Assembly: GCA_003415625.1 (NCBI GenBank)
Contig: PYIU01000002.1
Span: forward strand, 6,138,001-6,202,000
DNA from: Aquanectria penicillioides
Taxonomy: Eukaryota > Ascomycota > Sordariomycetes > Hypocreales > Nectriaceae
Reading direction: 5' to 3'
Length of the DNA stretch: 64,000 nucleotides
Made by a program: the position numbers and the translations under genes. Of the stretch, positions 1 to 10,650 are shown piece by piece. The notes below the pieces were generated by a model that saw nothing but the letters and a program-made list of their open reading frames with translations, did no database searches and was not told where the DNA came from. Position 1 is the first letter of the stretch. Each line of letters starts with the position of its first letter.

Positions 1-3000
1 AATTAAAAAATTAAAAATAAATTAAAGATTAAATATAAAATATAGCCTAAAAATAAATTAAAATTTAAAGTAAAAGATAATAAAAATAAAAGCTTTAAAT
101 ACTAAAAAAGCTAATTCTTTTATACCTTAAGGGAGCCCTTAAGAGCTTTAAATAAAATATTTAGTTTTTTAAGGAATAAAAAGATATTAATAAAGCTTAC
201 TTTAAGTAAAAAGAAGATTATAAATTTATAATTAATTAAAATTAAGGATTTTATTAGTTTTAACTTTAAGATAAAAGGAGATAATATATTTAAAGGATTA
301 AAGAATTAAATTGCTTAAAAGAAATATCTTTTTTATATTATAATTACTATTAAATAGTATAAAGAGATTAAGATTTTATATTTAAAAAAAATATATTTAA
401 TTATTACTATAAAAATAATAGTTTTATAAAAATTAAAGCTATTATTATTTTTAATAAAGATTAATATAAAGGCTATTAAGCTATTAATAAAAAGATATAA
501 TAATATAAGGTTTTAATAAAGCTTAATTAACTTTTATTAAGAATTAAAGTCTTTAATTTTAAAGAAACTATAAGGGGTCTAAAGTTATATTAATAACTTT
601 TGCTATATTGCAAATAGTATTATTAAAGCTAGCAATAAGCTTTTTAAGTATTAAAAAAAGATAAAGTTTATAAATAGTATTAAAAAGGTCTTTTTTAAAT
701 AAAATGCACTTTAATATAACTATAAGCAAAAGGGGAAATATTAATTTATTTATAAAATATAAAAAGACTTTATTAATAAAGCTAAAAGTTTATAGACTTT
801 TTAAAAGAAAAATAAAGATTTTAGTAATAAAAAAGATATATAAATAAGTATTTAATTAAATAAAAAAGATAATTATAAAAAAGATTCTAAAAGTAATAAA
901 TACTTTAATTATAATTAAAAAGGTTATATTATAAAGAACTGCCTATCTTTATAGAAGGAGAGTAAAGGCAATAAAAATAAAAGATTAAAAAAGAAAGATA
1001 ATAGTAATAAAACTATTAAAAAGACTAAAAAAACTGCCCTATATATAGAATTAAATAAATAAAATGCTAAAAATATAAAGAAAGCTAAAGATAATTTTAA
1101 TAATAATAATAATACTATTTTTATATACTATAAAGGCTTAAAGGTAAGGAAGTTCTTTAGTAATGCTTTTATAAGGTTATTAATAGAAAAGGCAGCTATA
1201 GCAATAATTTTTAGTTTATTAAAATAGTAATTATATAGTTCTTTTAATATTAATAATAATGCTATACTAAAGGTTAAAGGAAATAGTAACTTTATTACTA
1301 TTTTAATATTTATAGAATTAAGCCTTATTAATTAAAAAGACTATTAGCTTTAGGATTTAAAAGCTAATATATATACTATTAATAACTTTAAATAGTTTAA
1401 AGAAGATAAATAGTATAAACTTAATAAAATAATATTAATTTTTATAGGTAAAGGCATTATATACTTTATAGCTATAGGAATAGTAATAATTATACTATTT
1501 ATAGAAAAAAAGAGAATAAAAATTATAATACTTAAAGATATAGTTTTTATTAAAGATTTTTTATTAAATATAATCTTTAGTAAAAAAGTTTATTTTTTAG
1601 TAATTATATAATTAAAAATAAAATTTTTAATAGTAATAATAAGATTTTTATAACCCTTAATATTCTTAATTAAGGGTTTCTATTTAAAGCAATAGAAAGT
1701 ATAATAAATTATTACTTTACTTTTAAAATAATACTAATATAAATAGAATAGTTTAAAGTAAAAATATAGTACTAAAGACTTACTTATATAAATTAAAAAG
1801 CCTTTAATTATACCTTTAAGATTATAAAAGATAGGCTTAATAATTATAAGCTACTTAATATACCCTATAAAGACTATAAGCTTACTAAAAGCATAAGGTT
1901 CTTGCTAAAAATACTATAAAAAAGAGTAAACTATATACTTAACCTTTTCTATATAGACTTTATAAAGTTAAGTCTATATATATATAATAAAAAGAGGTAT
2001 TTTAAGCTTATAATTAATAATAAAAGCTATTACTTTTATAGTAATTTACTTAAAAAGAAAAGCAATACTATTACTTTAATAGAAAAAGATCTTTTAGTAT
2101 TTAAAACTATTATAGCCTATAGTCTACCCTAAAAGATATAATTTAATAGCAGCTATAAATTTATTAATAAAAAGGTTAATAAACTCCTTTTAAAGATAGA
2201 GATCCTTATAATTATTATACTGCTATATAGCTATAAATAGAATAGCTTTATTAAATAGGCAAACTATATAATTTAAAAGAAGGCAAAAAGTATAATAATA
2301 GTAATAAATATCCCTTTTAGGCTATAAAGAGAGATTATTCTTATAATTATATATATTGCTAATATTATAGCAATAAGGTTATTAAACTAAAAGACCCTTT
2401 ATAAAGTTTACTTTATAGATTTAATTCTAAAAAAGAAATATATATTAAGCATTAAGTATCTATAGATTTTAAGATTAAAGGCATTTATTTATATTAAATA
2501 GAAAAAGTATAATAAATTTAAAAAGATATTGCTTTATAGTTAAAAAGGAATCTTTATAAGATTTTAAGGAACTAAAGTATATAGAATTTAAAACCTTAAG
2601 ATAAAGAAAGTTATTATAATAATATATATAGTATTTTATAAGCCTATTTTACTATTTATAGCAAAAGGTAAAAAGATTATTTAATTATAGCTAAAAGGAG
2701 TATTTAATAACTTTAAGAAATACTTTATAATACTAATAATAGCTATAAAGAAGTAAATTTTAGCTATTTATATTAATGCTAATTTAGCTATAGTCTATAA
2801 TGCCTTTAATTAGCTAAATACTAACCTTTAAAAAGAGGCATTCTTTAAGGAGATTTATACTTTTATTAATAAAGGCATACTTAAATTTATTTTAAAAAAA
2901 GAGTTACTAAAGGGCAAAAGACTACTTATAGTAAAGTAAATAAATTAATATAAAAGAGATAAAAATAGTATAATAGTTATATATAAAGCTTAATTTATAG

Positions 3001-4690
3001 TATATAGCTTTATGCAAAAAGAAAGTATTAATTATTAAAAGACCTTTTTTTTAACTATAAAAGTTAACTTCTAAAGGATATTATTTATTTATACTATATA
3101 AATTAAGAAAAAGCTATTATAAAATAATATAATTATAGTATATTTAAATAAAAAGCTAAAAGAAGATATTTATATTATAATCTTTCTTTTATTTAATAAA
3201 TTCTTTAAGGATCTAAAGTATAAATATTTAGCTAAAAAAGTAGGCTATAAATAAGGCATTAAGTATATTATATAGTTGCTTATAGCTTTATATAGCCTTA
3301 AGTAAAGTGCCTAATAGTAGTAAAAGAAACTAAAAAAAATATTTAATAAATTAGGCCTTAAGAGGCTATAAAGCAATACTATAGTTTATATAGATTAAAT
3401 AAAGGAGATTATTATAGCTATATATATAGATAATATACTTATAGTTATTAATAATAATAAGAATATAAATACCTTTATTAATAAATTTATATAAAAAGTA
3501 AAGATAAAGTTACTTAAATTTCTTAAGCTTTTTTTAAGTATAGCTATTATAGTAAAAAAAGATAGATTATTTATATTATTATAAAGAGACTATATAATAA
3601 ATATCTTTAAGTAATTTAAATATTTTAATTATAAAGCTATAAATATATTAATAGAAATAGAAATTTACTATTTAATTAAAGCAATTAATATCTTTAGTAT
3701 AGAGGCTATTAATAAAGAATATATATTAATAATAAAAAAAATTAACTATCTTTTATAATAAAGCTAGCTTAATTTAGCCTTTATATATAGTCTTTAAGTA
3801 TACTTTTTAAATAGCTTAAGTAAATAATAACTTAAGGCTATAAAAAGAATGCTATAATATATTAAAAAGAGCCTTAATTACTTTATTTATTATTATTGCC
3901 TTAAGGAAAAATTATATAGCAATTTATTTAATTTTTATAGCTATTATAACTTTAATTATATTAATTGCTTAAAAATAGTATAATTAACTAAAGGATATAT
4001 ATTCTTTATAAATAAAGGCTTAATTATATAATTTAATAAGTATTAAAAAACTATAGTAAAGTCCTTAATAAAAGCTAAATACTATATATTAATAAAGGCA
4101 GTATTATAAATTATATAAATAAAGAGCTTTATAAAGAAATTTAATAGCTTATTAATTGCTTTAATAGTAATCTTTATAGATAACTAAAGTACTATAAAGC
4201 TAATATATAACCTTAAATTCTATATTTATATAAAGTATATTTAAGTGCAATATTACTTTATAAAAAAGGCTATTAAAAATAATATAATTAAACTATAATA
4301 TATTTCTTTTGCTAAAAATATTACTAATATATTTATAAAGCTATTAATAGGCTTATTGCATTACTCTTTTATTAATACTTTAAGATTAAAGCTAAAATTA
4401 AAAAAAGTATTATATTAAAAACACTAAAATAAGCATAAATAATGCCTATAAAAGCTTATAGTAATACCTTTAGCTATAGTAAAAAAGCCTATTTCTAGCA
4501 ATAAAGAAGTTTTACTTAAGTAAATAATTGCCTTAGCAATAAAAAAAGAATAACTTTATAATTATATAAGGAATATATATATAAAGAAGATTAAAATAGC
4601 CTTATAATAGCACTTAAGGATAAGCCTTTAATTAGGCTTAAAGGAAGTATTAATAGATATAGCAGCTAGGCAAAGGTAGTTACTGCTATA
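1..4690 (+). mobile_element. RIP-degraded Ty1/copia retrotransposon
   Basis: The stretch is extremely AT-rich and has no open frame, but a gag-pol order can still be read on the plus strand. A CCHC zinc knuckle lies near 901-945, with its first two Cys and its His now Tyr codons and a TAA where Gln is expected. A reverse-transcriptase block resembling RLVxRGFxQxxGxxYxETF lies near 2980-3060. The catalytic YVDD motif reads Y-I-D-N-I at 3423-3437, a G-to-A change of the second Asp. RNase H-like blocks with DN.S.IKL and K.I.VQY.FI spacing lie near 4165-4290. This integrase-before-RT class with YVDD is typical of copia rather than Ty3 elements. The C-to-T and G-to-A pattern on both strands is what RIP produces in filamentous ascomycetes. 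The left end lies outside or at the edge of the window, so no 5' LTR is seen. Confidence 0.88.
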
Positions 4691-4915
4691 AATATAGCGG
4701 CTGGCCACAAGCCGACCTTAGGGGCCTTATAGGCCTAGGTCTTAAGGCCACATATCCTCACAAGGGAATCCCTGCACTATAAATAGGTGACTGCATTCTG
4801 CGACCACTATCTAGCTGCTCCTTACAAATCCCAATTGATCTGGACCGACCCGTTGTGCATATCGCCCGCTGTGACCGTCTCTGCGCGTGCCTGTATATTG
4901 TTTACAGATAATCGA
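4691..4915 (+). repeat. LTR-like GC-normal tail of the copia element
   Basis: Base composition changes abruptly from AT-rich to normal near 4690. The segment holds a TATA-like box (ctataaatagg) near 4778-4788 and the short motif GGCCACAAG near 4704. Its position just after the RNase H end of the element suggests a 3' LTR or flank that escaped mutation. The exact LTR end cannot be fixed without a second copy. The end coordinate is simply where MFS homology begins. Confidence 0.4.
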
Positions 4916-4921
4916 CATAAC

Positions 4922-5686
4922 ATGTCCCGAAGATCTTTCTCTGCTCGGGCCAAGGGCGTCATCCAAGAAATACGAGTCCATCTCCGTCCCGCTATTTCGA
5001 GGCCCGTCAAGCTTCTGATGTTTCGCCCTATAATTCAGATGACTGCCCTGGCCATGGCAATCGAGTTCGGTATATACACCCTTATGCTTTCGACTTTTGC
5101 CTCGCTTTGGGTCATACGATATGATCAATCCGAAACTTCGGCCAGTCTCCACTATATCGCAATCGCTCTTGGTGCGTTCTGCTGCGCACAGATTGGTGGT
5201 AGACTGATGGACTTTCTATGGCGCAGCCGAGTCGCGAAGTTCCCAGATCGCGAAGCAACGCCTGAATACCGCCTCTCGTATGTAGTGATTGGCCTGTTGC
5301 CGGCAGTCGTTGGGCTGGTCTGGTACGCGTGGGCGGCAGAAGAAGTAGCTCATTGGGTTGTCGTCGACTTTGGGGTCTTTTTCTTCACCATTGGGGGCTT
5401 TATGTTCGCACAAGGGCTGCTAGCTTACCTGGTGGATGAATTCGGCAGCACTCGAGCTGCGAGCGCTGGCGCAGCTACACGGCTTTTGACGTATATCCTT
5501 GGGTTTGCCTTTCCAATATTTGCGCCCGAGATGTATGATGAGCTTGGTTATGGATGGGGAAATACACTGTTGGCCCTGTTATTTGCGGTGCTTTGCTTTC
5601 CGATCATTGGAATAATTTGGTTTCGAGGAGAGAGGATTAGAGCAATCGGGAAAACCGGCCAGGAAGAGAAGGAGATGACGGAGTGA
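4922..5686 (+). pseudogene. MFS transporter, C-terminal half only
   Basis: The frame opens with an ATG at 4922 and encodes 254 residues. These match the second half of a 12-TM drug:H+ antiporter-type MFS protein: a cytoplasmic loop with the R-P-V-K-L-L-M-F-R-P-I-I-Q pattern, then about six hydrophobic segments (TM7-12). The paired G-R-L-M-D-F and basic loop of the second repeat are present. The N-terminal six helices and any normal promoter are absent, and the retroelement tail ends immediately upstream. The simplest reading is a transporter broken by insertion or by a rearrangement at the element. The frame stays open further upstream into LTR-like sequence, so a chimeric transcript is possible, but a working transporter is unlikely. 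The substrate cannot be told. Confidence 0.75.
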
Positions 5687-6335
5687 ATGATGTTGCATTG
5701 GTTGATACGAGATGGCTGTCCACTTTCAACTGGCCGCTGTTTCTCTTCCTCTCGCTTCCACCCTTGATCATTCGTTCTGAAAGTCTGGGAGGGCCCGAGA
5801 ATGCGAAATTCTTGTAGTAGATGGCGGAAGCCAGCAGTCGGGAATAAATATGCACGTATTGAGGCTACTACTCATGTATCGGAACGTTACCGAGGCGTCT
5901 GGCAATGCAGTGATGGGGCTTTCATCATAAAAAGGACCACGGCCTGAACCACGTGTGTTGCACAAGACCCTCTTCCAACGATGCCTCAGCTCAGTAGAAA
6001 CGCAACACCAGCTACAGTACACAAGCTGGACTCTCCATCTGCTGGTCTGGCGGGTGTTGTCTGACCCCTGACGTCTGACATCTGCCGTCTGCTGATGTTG
6101 GTGTCGTGGGCTGACTTTTGTCGATCCCCCGGCCACGGCGCGCTGCACCGCACTGCGGCAATTTGCACGGCCCAAGCGTGTCGCAGATCACAAGCCACCA
6201 TGACGCCGAAGCTGCTCCGCTGCTCCGCTCCTCCACTCCACCTTCTCCTCATGCACAGCTCCCGGAACACCGCAGCATGAATCCGACGACGGACCAGGCT
6301 CGGAGGCTTCCGCATGCCCTCCAGAACCATCCACC
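5687..6335. other. Intergenic, no gene recognised
   Basis: Short frames here show no recognisable motif or codon bias. The right part is presumably the promoter and 5' leader of the DUF7730-like gene. Confidence 0.5.
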
Positions 6336-8014
6336 ATGATCGCGAGCGAGTTCCAGTGGCCGACTCTCTCCATCCGAGATGAGATGGCCGACTTCTGGGA
6401 CGGCTGGCCCGACGTCATTGCCCGCGGCCGGCGCCGAGGCTTCGTCAGATCGTCGCCCGACATCGCCATGGCCGTCTTTGCCACCTTTGGCATGCTGCTG
6501 TTCCTGACCATCGCAAAGGTCTACGGCATTGCAAACTTCTGCTGGATGCGCCTCGTCCCGTGGGGCCCGTATCACCGCGCTTGTCGAGAATGTAAGCGCC
6601 GCGACGACGGCTTCCGCAGCATCATCCTCAAGCCTGCGGCCAAGACTGTCGCTCGCCATGCTCTCACGCGGCCGTCTTCCCGGGACGCGTCGTCTCCCAA
6701 AAATGAACCAGATTTGTTCTTTGGCCGCCTGCCGCCCGAGATTCGGCAGCACATCCAGCACCTCGCCTTTGGGGGACGGACCCTTCACATGGATCTGCGA
6801 TTTGAGCACCCCTTGAACTTGGTCAACAAGAAACCTTATCCATCCTGGGCCATTCACGCAAGAATACACGCCAAAAGCCTAGCAGTTGACTCCCATCTGA
6901 GGCAATCCGAGGAAATGAAATGGCGATGGTTTGGCTCTGTTTGCCATAGATATCCTCCAGCAGGGACTCATTTACCCCTAGGGAGGAGACGTAACTATCC
7001 GTGGGGTCACTTTCGCGAACCAGATGAAGATTATTGCTTAGAGGGATCTGGAATGTGCAATGAATGGCCCGGCGACTGGCCTGGAAAGTGCCAAATTGGA
7101 GTCATGGGCTGGCTGTTGTCTTGCCGAAATGCGTATGTACTTGCACTCTTTCCTCTCCACCACCCGCCTACAAGAGGGTCTCTCGGCGGCGAATGATACT
7201 TCTCATCGGGCGCTAACTTAAAACATAGATACATAGAGGGAACAGACATCCTGTATAGAGCCAATACCATCCATATTGCGTCACCTGTTCTCCTCCGCAG
7301 CCTTCAAGACATCATTCCTTTACAACGACTTGCGGAGCTGACTTCTCTTGAGCTTGTATGGCCACCGAAAGAACTACCGTTGAGCCTAGGTTTCACTAGT
7401 GATGCCAATCCAGGCACAGAGGCTGAGAAAACTTACCCGAAACCCCTCTTCCCTTCACTTGTCTACCTGCGGATTACATTCGAAAGACTTGGCTACGGTA
7501 GCATTGATGAGACAACGGGCCTTGTTTGGCCGTATGACAGCAAATCTTTACTCGCCGAAAGACTGCAAAATCATACCTTGCCTACAATAGATCGCCTCCT
7601 TGAAAGAATCGTCCCTCCTACTACGGAGGTGACAGTGTCGTGCTCGAAATGGGACTGGTATGAGGCAATCGACGTGGCACTCATCGAGAAGCAAGGCGTT
7701 GAGGTCACAAAGCCCCAGAGAGCAGACATCGAAGGGTTACGATGCTGGAGAGAGGTGCCTGACGACGACAAATACAAAAATGGAGAGGCGGCGACTGTTG
7801 CTTCTTCAGATGGCGACGGAACAGATGCAGCGACCAGGCGACGGGGATATTGGATCCACATGGCTATCGGAGATGTCCACCTTGACCAAGGCCGTGAGTT
7901 GCCTCTATTGAAACACGTTATAGCTATAAGGACTAACTTGGAGCAATAGTAACGTACGATTGGCATAGGCACCAACTTTATAACCTTGGAGAAAAGCGAT
8001 ATCGATATTGTTGA
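6336..8014 (+). CDS. DUF7730-like protein with N-terminal TM segment
   Basis: Three exons are read: 6336-7132, 7229-7893 and 7950-8014, giving 508 residues. Intron 1 (7133-7228) starts GTATGT, carries GCTAAC and ends ATAG. Intron 2 (7894-7949) starts GTGAGT and carries CTAAC. Both preserve frame. The protein has one hydrophobic segment near residues 43-63. It then has a block reading L-F-F-G-R-L-P-P-E-I-R-Q and later L-L-S-C-R-N-A-Y ... T-D-I-L-Y, split exactly by intron 1. That pair of blocks is typical of the large fungal DUF7730 family, which is often F-box-like and has no established biochemical role. The last exon restores a plausible W-H-R-H-Q-containing tail, whereas reading through intron 2 would give an unrelated end. 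The gene appears intact. Confidence 0.75.
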
Positions 8015-8283
8015 ATCGAGTTCCTAATAAAGTCTTGCGCTATAGTTAGATGACCTAGGCAGGGTGCACGTGGTTTTGATATATCGATGGTTTTATCCGT
8101 GGCATCGAAACGCTTGATATTTACCCAATACACAAAGACAACAGGAACCCAACACATGATAGAATACATGCATAATTTCGGACTGAGGGATAAGAACTTA
8201 AATCGCACTACTCAACAGATGCATGTACAGGTATGTTGTACCACATTCAAGGTCAAGTATTATTGCAAATCTATGTCTAATCC

Positions 8284-10650
8284 TTATTCCGAAGCTTTCG
8301 TCCGCGAAAGCCCATCCTTGGGCCCAATGTACGACATGGATCCCCGCTTGAATTCCCAGATTTCTGCATCTGTTGTTTTTCTGTGCGTTTCCTCTTCCAA
8401 TTTCCAAGCCTCGAATTTTCCTTCTTCAGCTGCCTTCACGCCTCTCTCAGCTTGAAGCACAACCCATAGCGTACCGATGTCTACACTTGGTCTCGAGCCC
8501 AACTTGTCCCTGTAGATAGACACCTGTCCGTTCGCCTCGTTTACCGCGTACAGCGACCCTCCATAAAACTTTTCTTTGGGTGACTTGATATATCGCATAA
8601 TCTTCCCATACTCGTCTTTGACACGCCAAATTACTGGGTCGTCACCGTAAGGCTCGCCGCCGAGCCAATTTGCGCCCAGAGATGTACAGGTCGAGTGGTA
8701 TTTCTTGGCTAGGTGCACGTACTCGGACGGGGACTTCGCTCCGCGCATGTATTCCATTGTCTGGTCCAAGTCCCCAGCGAACCAAGTCCAAATGCAGCCA
8801 GCGCAAACACTGCTGCTTAGTATCTTCTCTCGCTCGCGACGCGCTTTTGATTCAGCACGGGAGCCACCCGACTCAATCAGTTTTTGATTTTCCTTGTCGA
8901 TTGTGTGGAGCCTATGTTTCAACTCCTCTAGTGCATTATCGATCTGAGCAAGGAAGATAGGTGTTTCGGGGCGGCCAACAAATGCCCAATCCGTTTTGCC
9001 CAAGTTCATCAATGCTTGAGCACAATCCCATTGATAGGAGGTTTCGCCGAGCAAACCACAGAACACGTCTCGCTGGCGTTTGGCTGCCGTATATTCGTCA
9101 AAGAACTTCTGGAATTCTGGCATCGTTTCTTGGGAGTCGCACATGGGATTCGACCAGTTGTCGATGGAATCAGAGCATTCTTGGCCGCAATATGCCGATC
9201 GGAGCCTTCGAGAATCCTCTTTAAGCATCATGGACAAAGTTTCATGGGAGAGGTTTATGTAACACTTCGCCGAGGTGTACTGTTTTGCAAGAGCGGAGAG
9301 GCAAATTTTGGACCTGGACAGTGGCGCCACGGCCTCGTCCAAGCTCTTGCTCGCGTCAGGAGAAGAAAGACGTTCAATTTCAGCGAGGATTTCCGAAACT
9401 GGCGAGTCGCCTTCCTCAGGACCGTTTTTAATCATGAAGTGCACGTCGCCGGATGGAAGTGTTTTCTCCCAGTCGGCGGGCAAGAGTCCAGCAGATATGT
9501 ACTGGGAAATAGCCTCGTCGTACATGCTGTTCCACTTGTTTGTTGGCGCGCAGCGTCTGCCTGCAGTCCTGACGCGACGGATGAATTCGGGAAGCGAAAC
9601 CGGTTGGTCACTGTCGGGACTGAGCACGACGCCTTGCTGCCAAGAGTTGAGTGTGCGGTTGAGAAGGTCGAAGATGCACCAGCCACAGGAGGTTTCGCCG
9701 GCTCCGGGACCATAGCGTTGCTCTCGAACCTTGAACTTGTAATTGTAACTGTACTTCTTTGTGCCCTTTCTGCCCCTGTGCCAGCGCGCTGGTTCGATTC
9801 GCCTTTGGTCTGTATCACTGATAAATGTGGTGATTCCCTTTAGATTCACATTCATTCCATCGGCAATGCCAAAACGCTCGCTCATCTCGACAGGACAGTA
9901 CTCGTAGTCACTATCTCCCACGGGACTTGACCGGCATACATGCTCAGCTCTGCGCAGCAGGGTCTCCACTGCAGCTACGGGACCCGGCTCGAGCCACATG
10001 GTGCCGAACATGCCCTTGTAGCCATCAAGAATGAAGGTGTCAGAAGAAGAACAATGGCTTGACAGTTGGCTGTAAGCTTCAGTGAGAGCGTCCTTACAGC
10101 CGGACCGACAGATCCTTGGGAGGAAGTACATTGGGTCGTATCCCATGAACCTGAATGTACCATTGTCGCTGCCTCGATCGAATAACTTGTCGTGGCAAGG
10201 AACTGAAGTTAGCGTATCCCACGCTGCGCGGCATTCTGAATCCGAGTTTGACGTAATATCTGGATACAGTGCAGGAAAATCAAGACGGTATGCGACAGCG
10301 TTCTTCGTTTTGGTTTGTGTCTTGTGTGACTGGCCCTTGGTGCTTGGTTTCTCTCCTAGCTGGGATGAGAAGCCGTGACGCCATGACCTTGCTGTAACTG
10401 AAAGGAGAATAAGGCTAGCGACCACCGAGATAAAAACTGTTGAGGACAAAATAACGAGAAAAGGGCTCGAAAATCTCTTTTGTTTCGTCGGGGTTGAAGT
10501 AACAGCCGGAACTTCCGATTCATGCGTATCGCCCAGACCGTCCGAGTAGGGTGCCCCGTTGTTGGCTCCCAAATCGGCTCTCAAAGCCTCAACTGACGGT
10601 TCCTCGTCAGTGTAAGGCGGGGGATGGCTATTGTTTTCTTGATCCGACAT
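8284..10650 (-). CDS. Large Cys-rich type II membrane protein, unknown function
   Basis: A single uninterrupted frame of 788 residues starts at an ATG followed by M-S-D-Q-E. The N-terminus is polar and Pro/Glu-rich with P-P-P-Y (about residues 11-14). One hydrophobic segment follows at about 62-86 with Lys/Arg before it, which fits a type II anchor with the rest outside. The long ectodomain carries many Cys in recurring small clusters (for example C-R-x-G-C, C-G-W-C, C-G-x-E-C, C-A-G-C) and several N-x-S/T sites. No catalytic motif was recognised. The Cys spacing suggests a repeated disulfide module of about 150-200 residues. The gene is intronless or nearly so and looks intact. Secreted or surface-exposed Cys-rich proteins of this kind are common in fungi but mostly uncharacterised. 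Confidence 0.7.
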   Translation of the reverse strand: MSDQENNSHPPPYTDEEPSVEALRADLGANNGAPYSDGLGDTHESEVPAVTSTPTKQKRFSSPFLVILSSTVFISVVASLILLSVTARSWRHGFSSQLGEKPSTKGQSHKTQTKTKNAVAYRLDFPALYPDITSNSDSECRAAWDTLTSVPCHDKLFDRGSDNGTFRFMGYDPMYFLPRICRSGCKDALTEAYSQLSSHCSSSDTFILDGYKGMFGTMWLEPGPVAAVETLLRRAEHVCRSSPVGDSDYEYCPVEMSERFGIADGMNVNLKGITTFISDTDQRRIEPARWHRGRKGTKKYSYNYKFKVREQRYGPGAGETSCGWCIFDLLNRTLNSWQQGVVLSPDSDQPVSLPEFIRRVRTAGRRCAPTNKWNSMYDEAISQYISAGLLPADWEKTLPSGDVHFMIKNGPEEGDSPVSEILAEIERLSSPDASKSLDEAVAPLSRSKICLSALAKQYTSAKCYINLSHETLSMMLKEDSRRLRSAYCGQECSDSIDNWSNPMCDSQETMPEFQKFFDEYTAAKRQRDVFCGLLGETSYQWDCAQALMNLGKTDWAFVGRPETPIFLAQIDNALEELKHRLHTIDKENQKLIESGGSRAESKARREREKILSSSVCAGCIWTWFAGDLDQTMEYMRGAKSPSEYVHLAKKYHSTCTSLGANWLGGEPYGDDPVIWRVKDEYGKIMRYIKSPKEKFYGGSLYAVNEANGQVSIYRDKLGSRPSVDIGTLWVVLQAERGVKAAEEGKFEAWKLEEETHRKTTDAEIWEFKRGSMSYIGPKDGLSRTKASE

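Noticed and set aside
1..4690. Centromere or AT-rich isochore instead of a transposon
   Set aside because: Zinc-knuckle, YVDD-derived and RNase H motifs in the correct order show it is a mutated copia element.
6118..6869. Overlapping long frames on both strands around the DUF7730 gene start
   Set aside because: They are shadows of GC-rich coding sequence; only the frame from 6336 has motifs and proper introns.
9016..9843. 275-codon plus-strand frame inside the membrane-protein gene
   Set aside because: It is antisense to an intact 788-residue frame with a TM segment and Cys pattern, and has no motif of its own.
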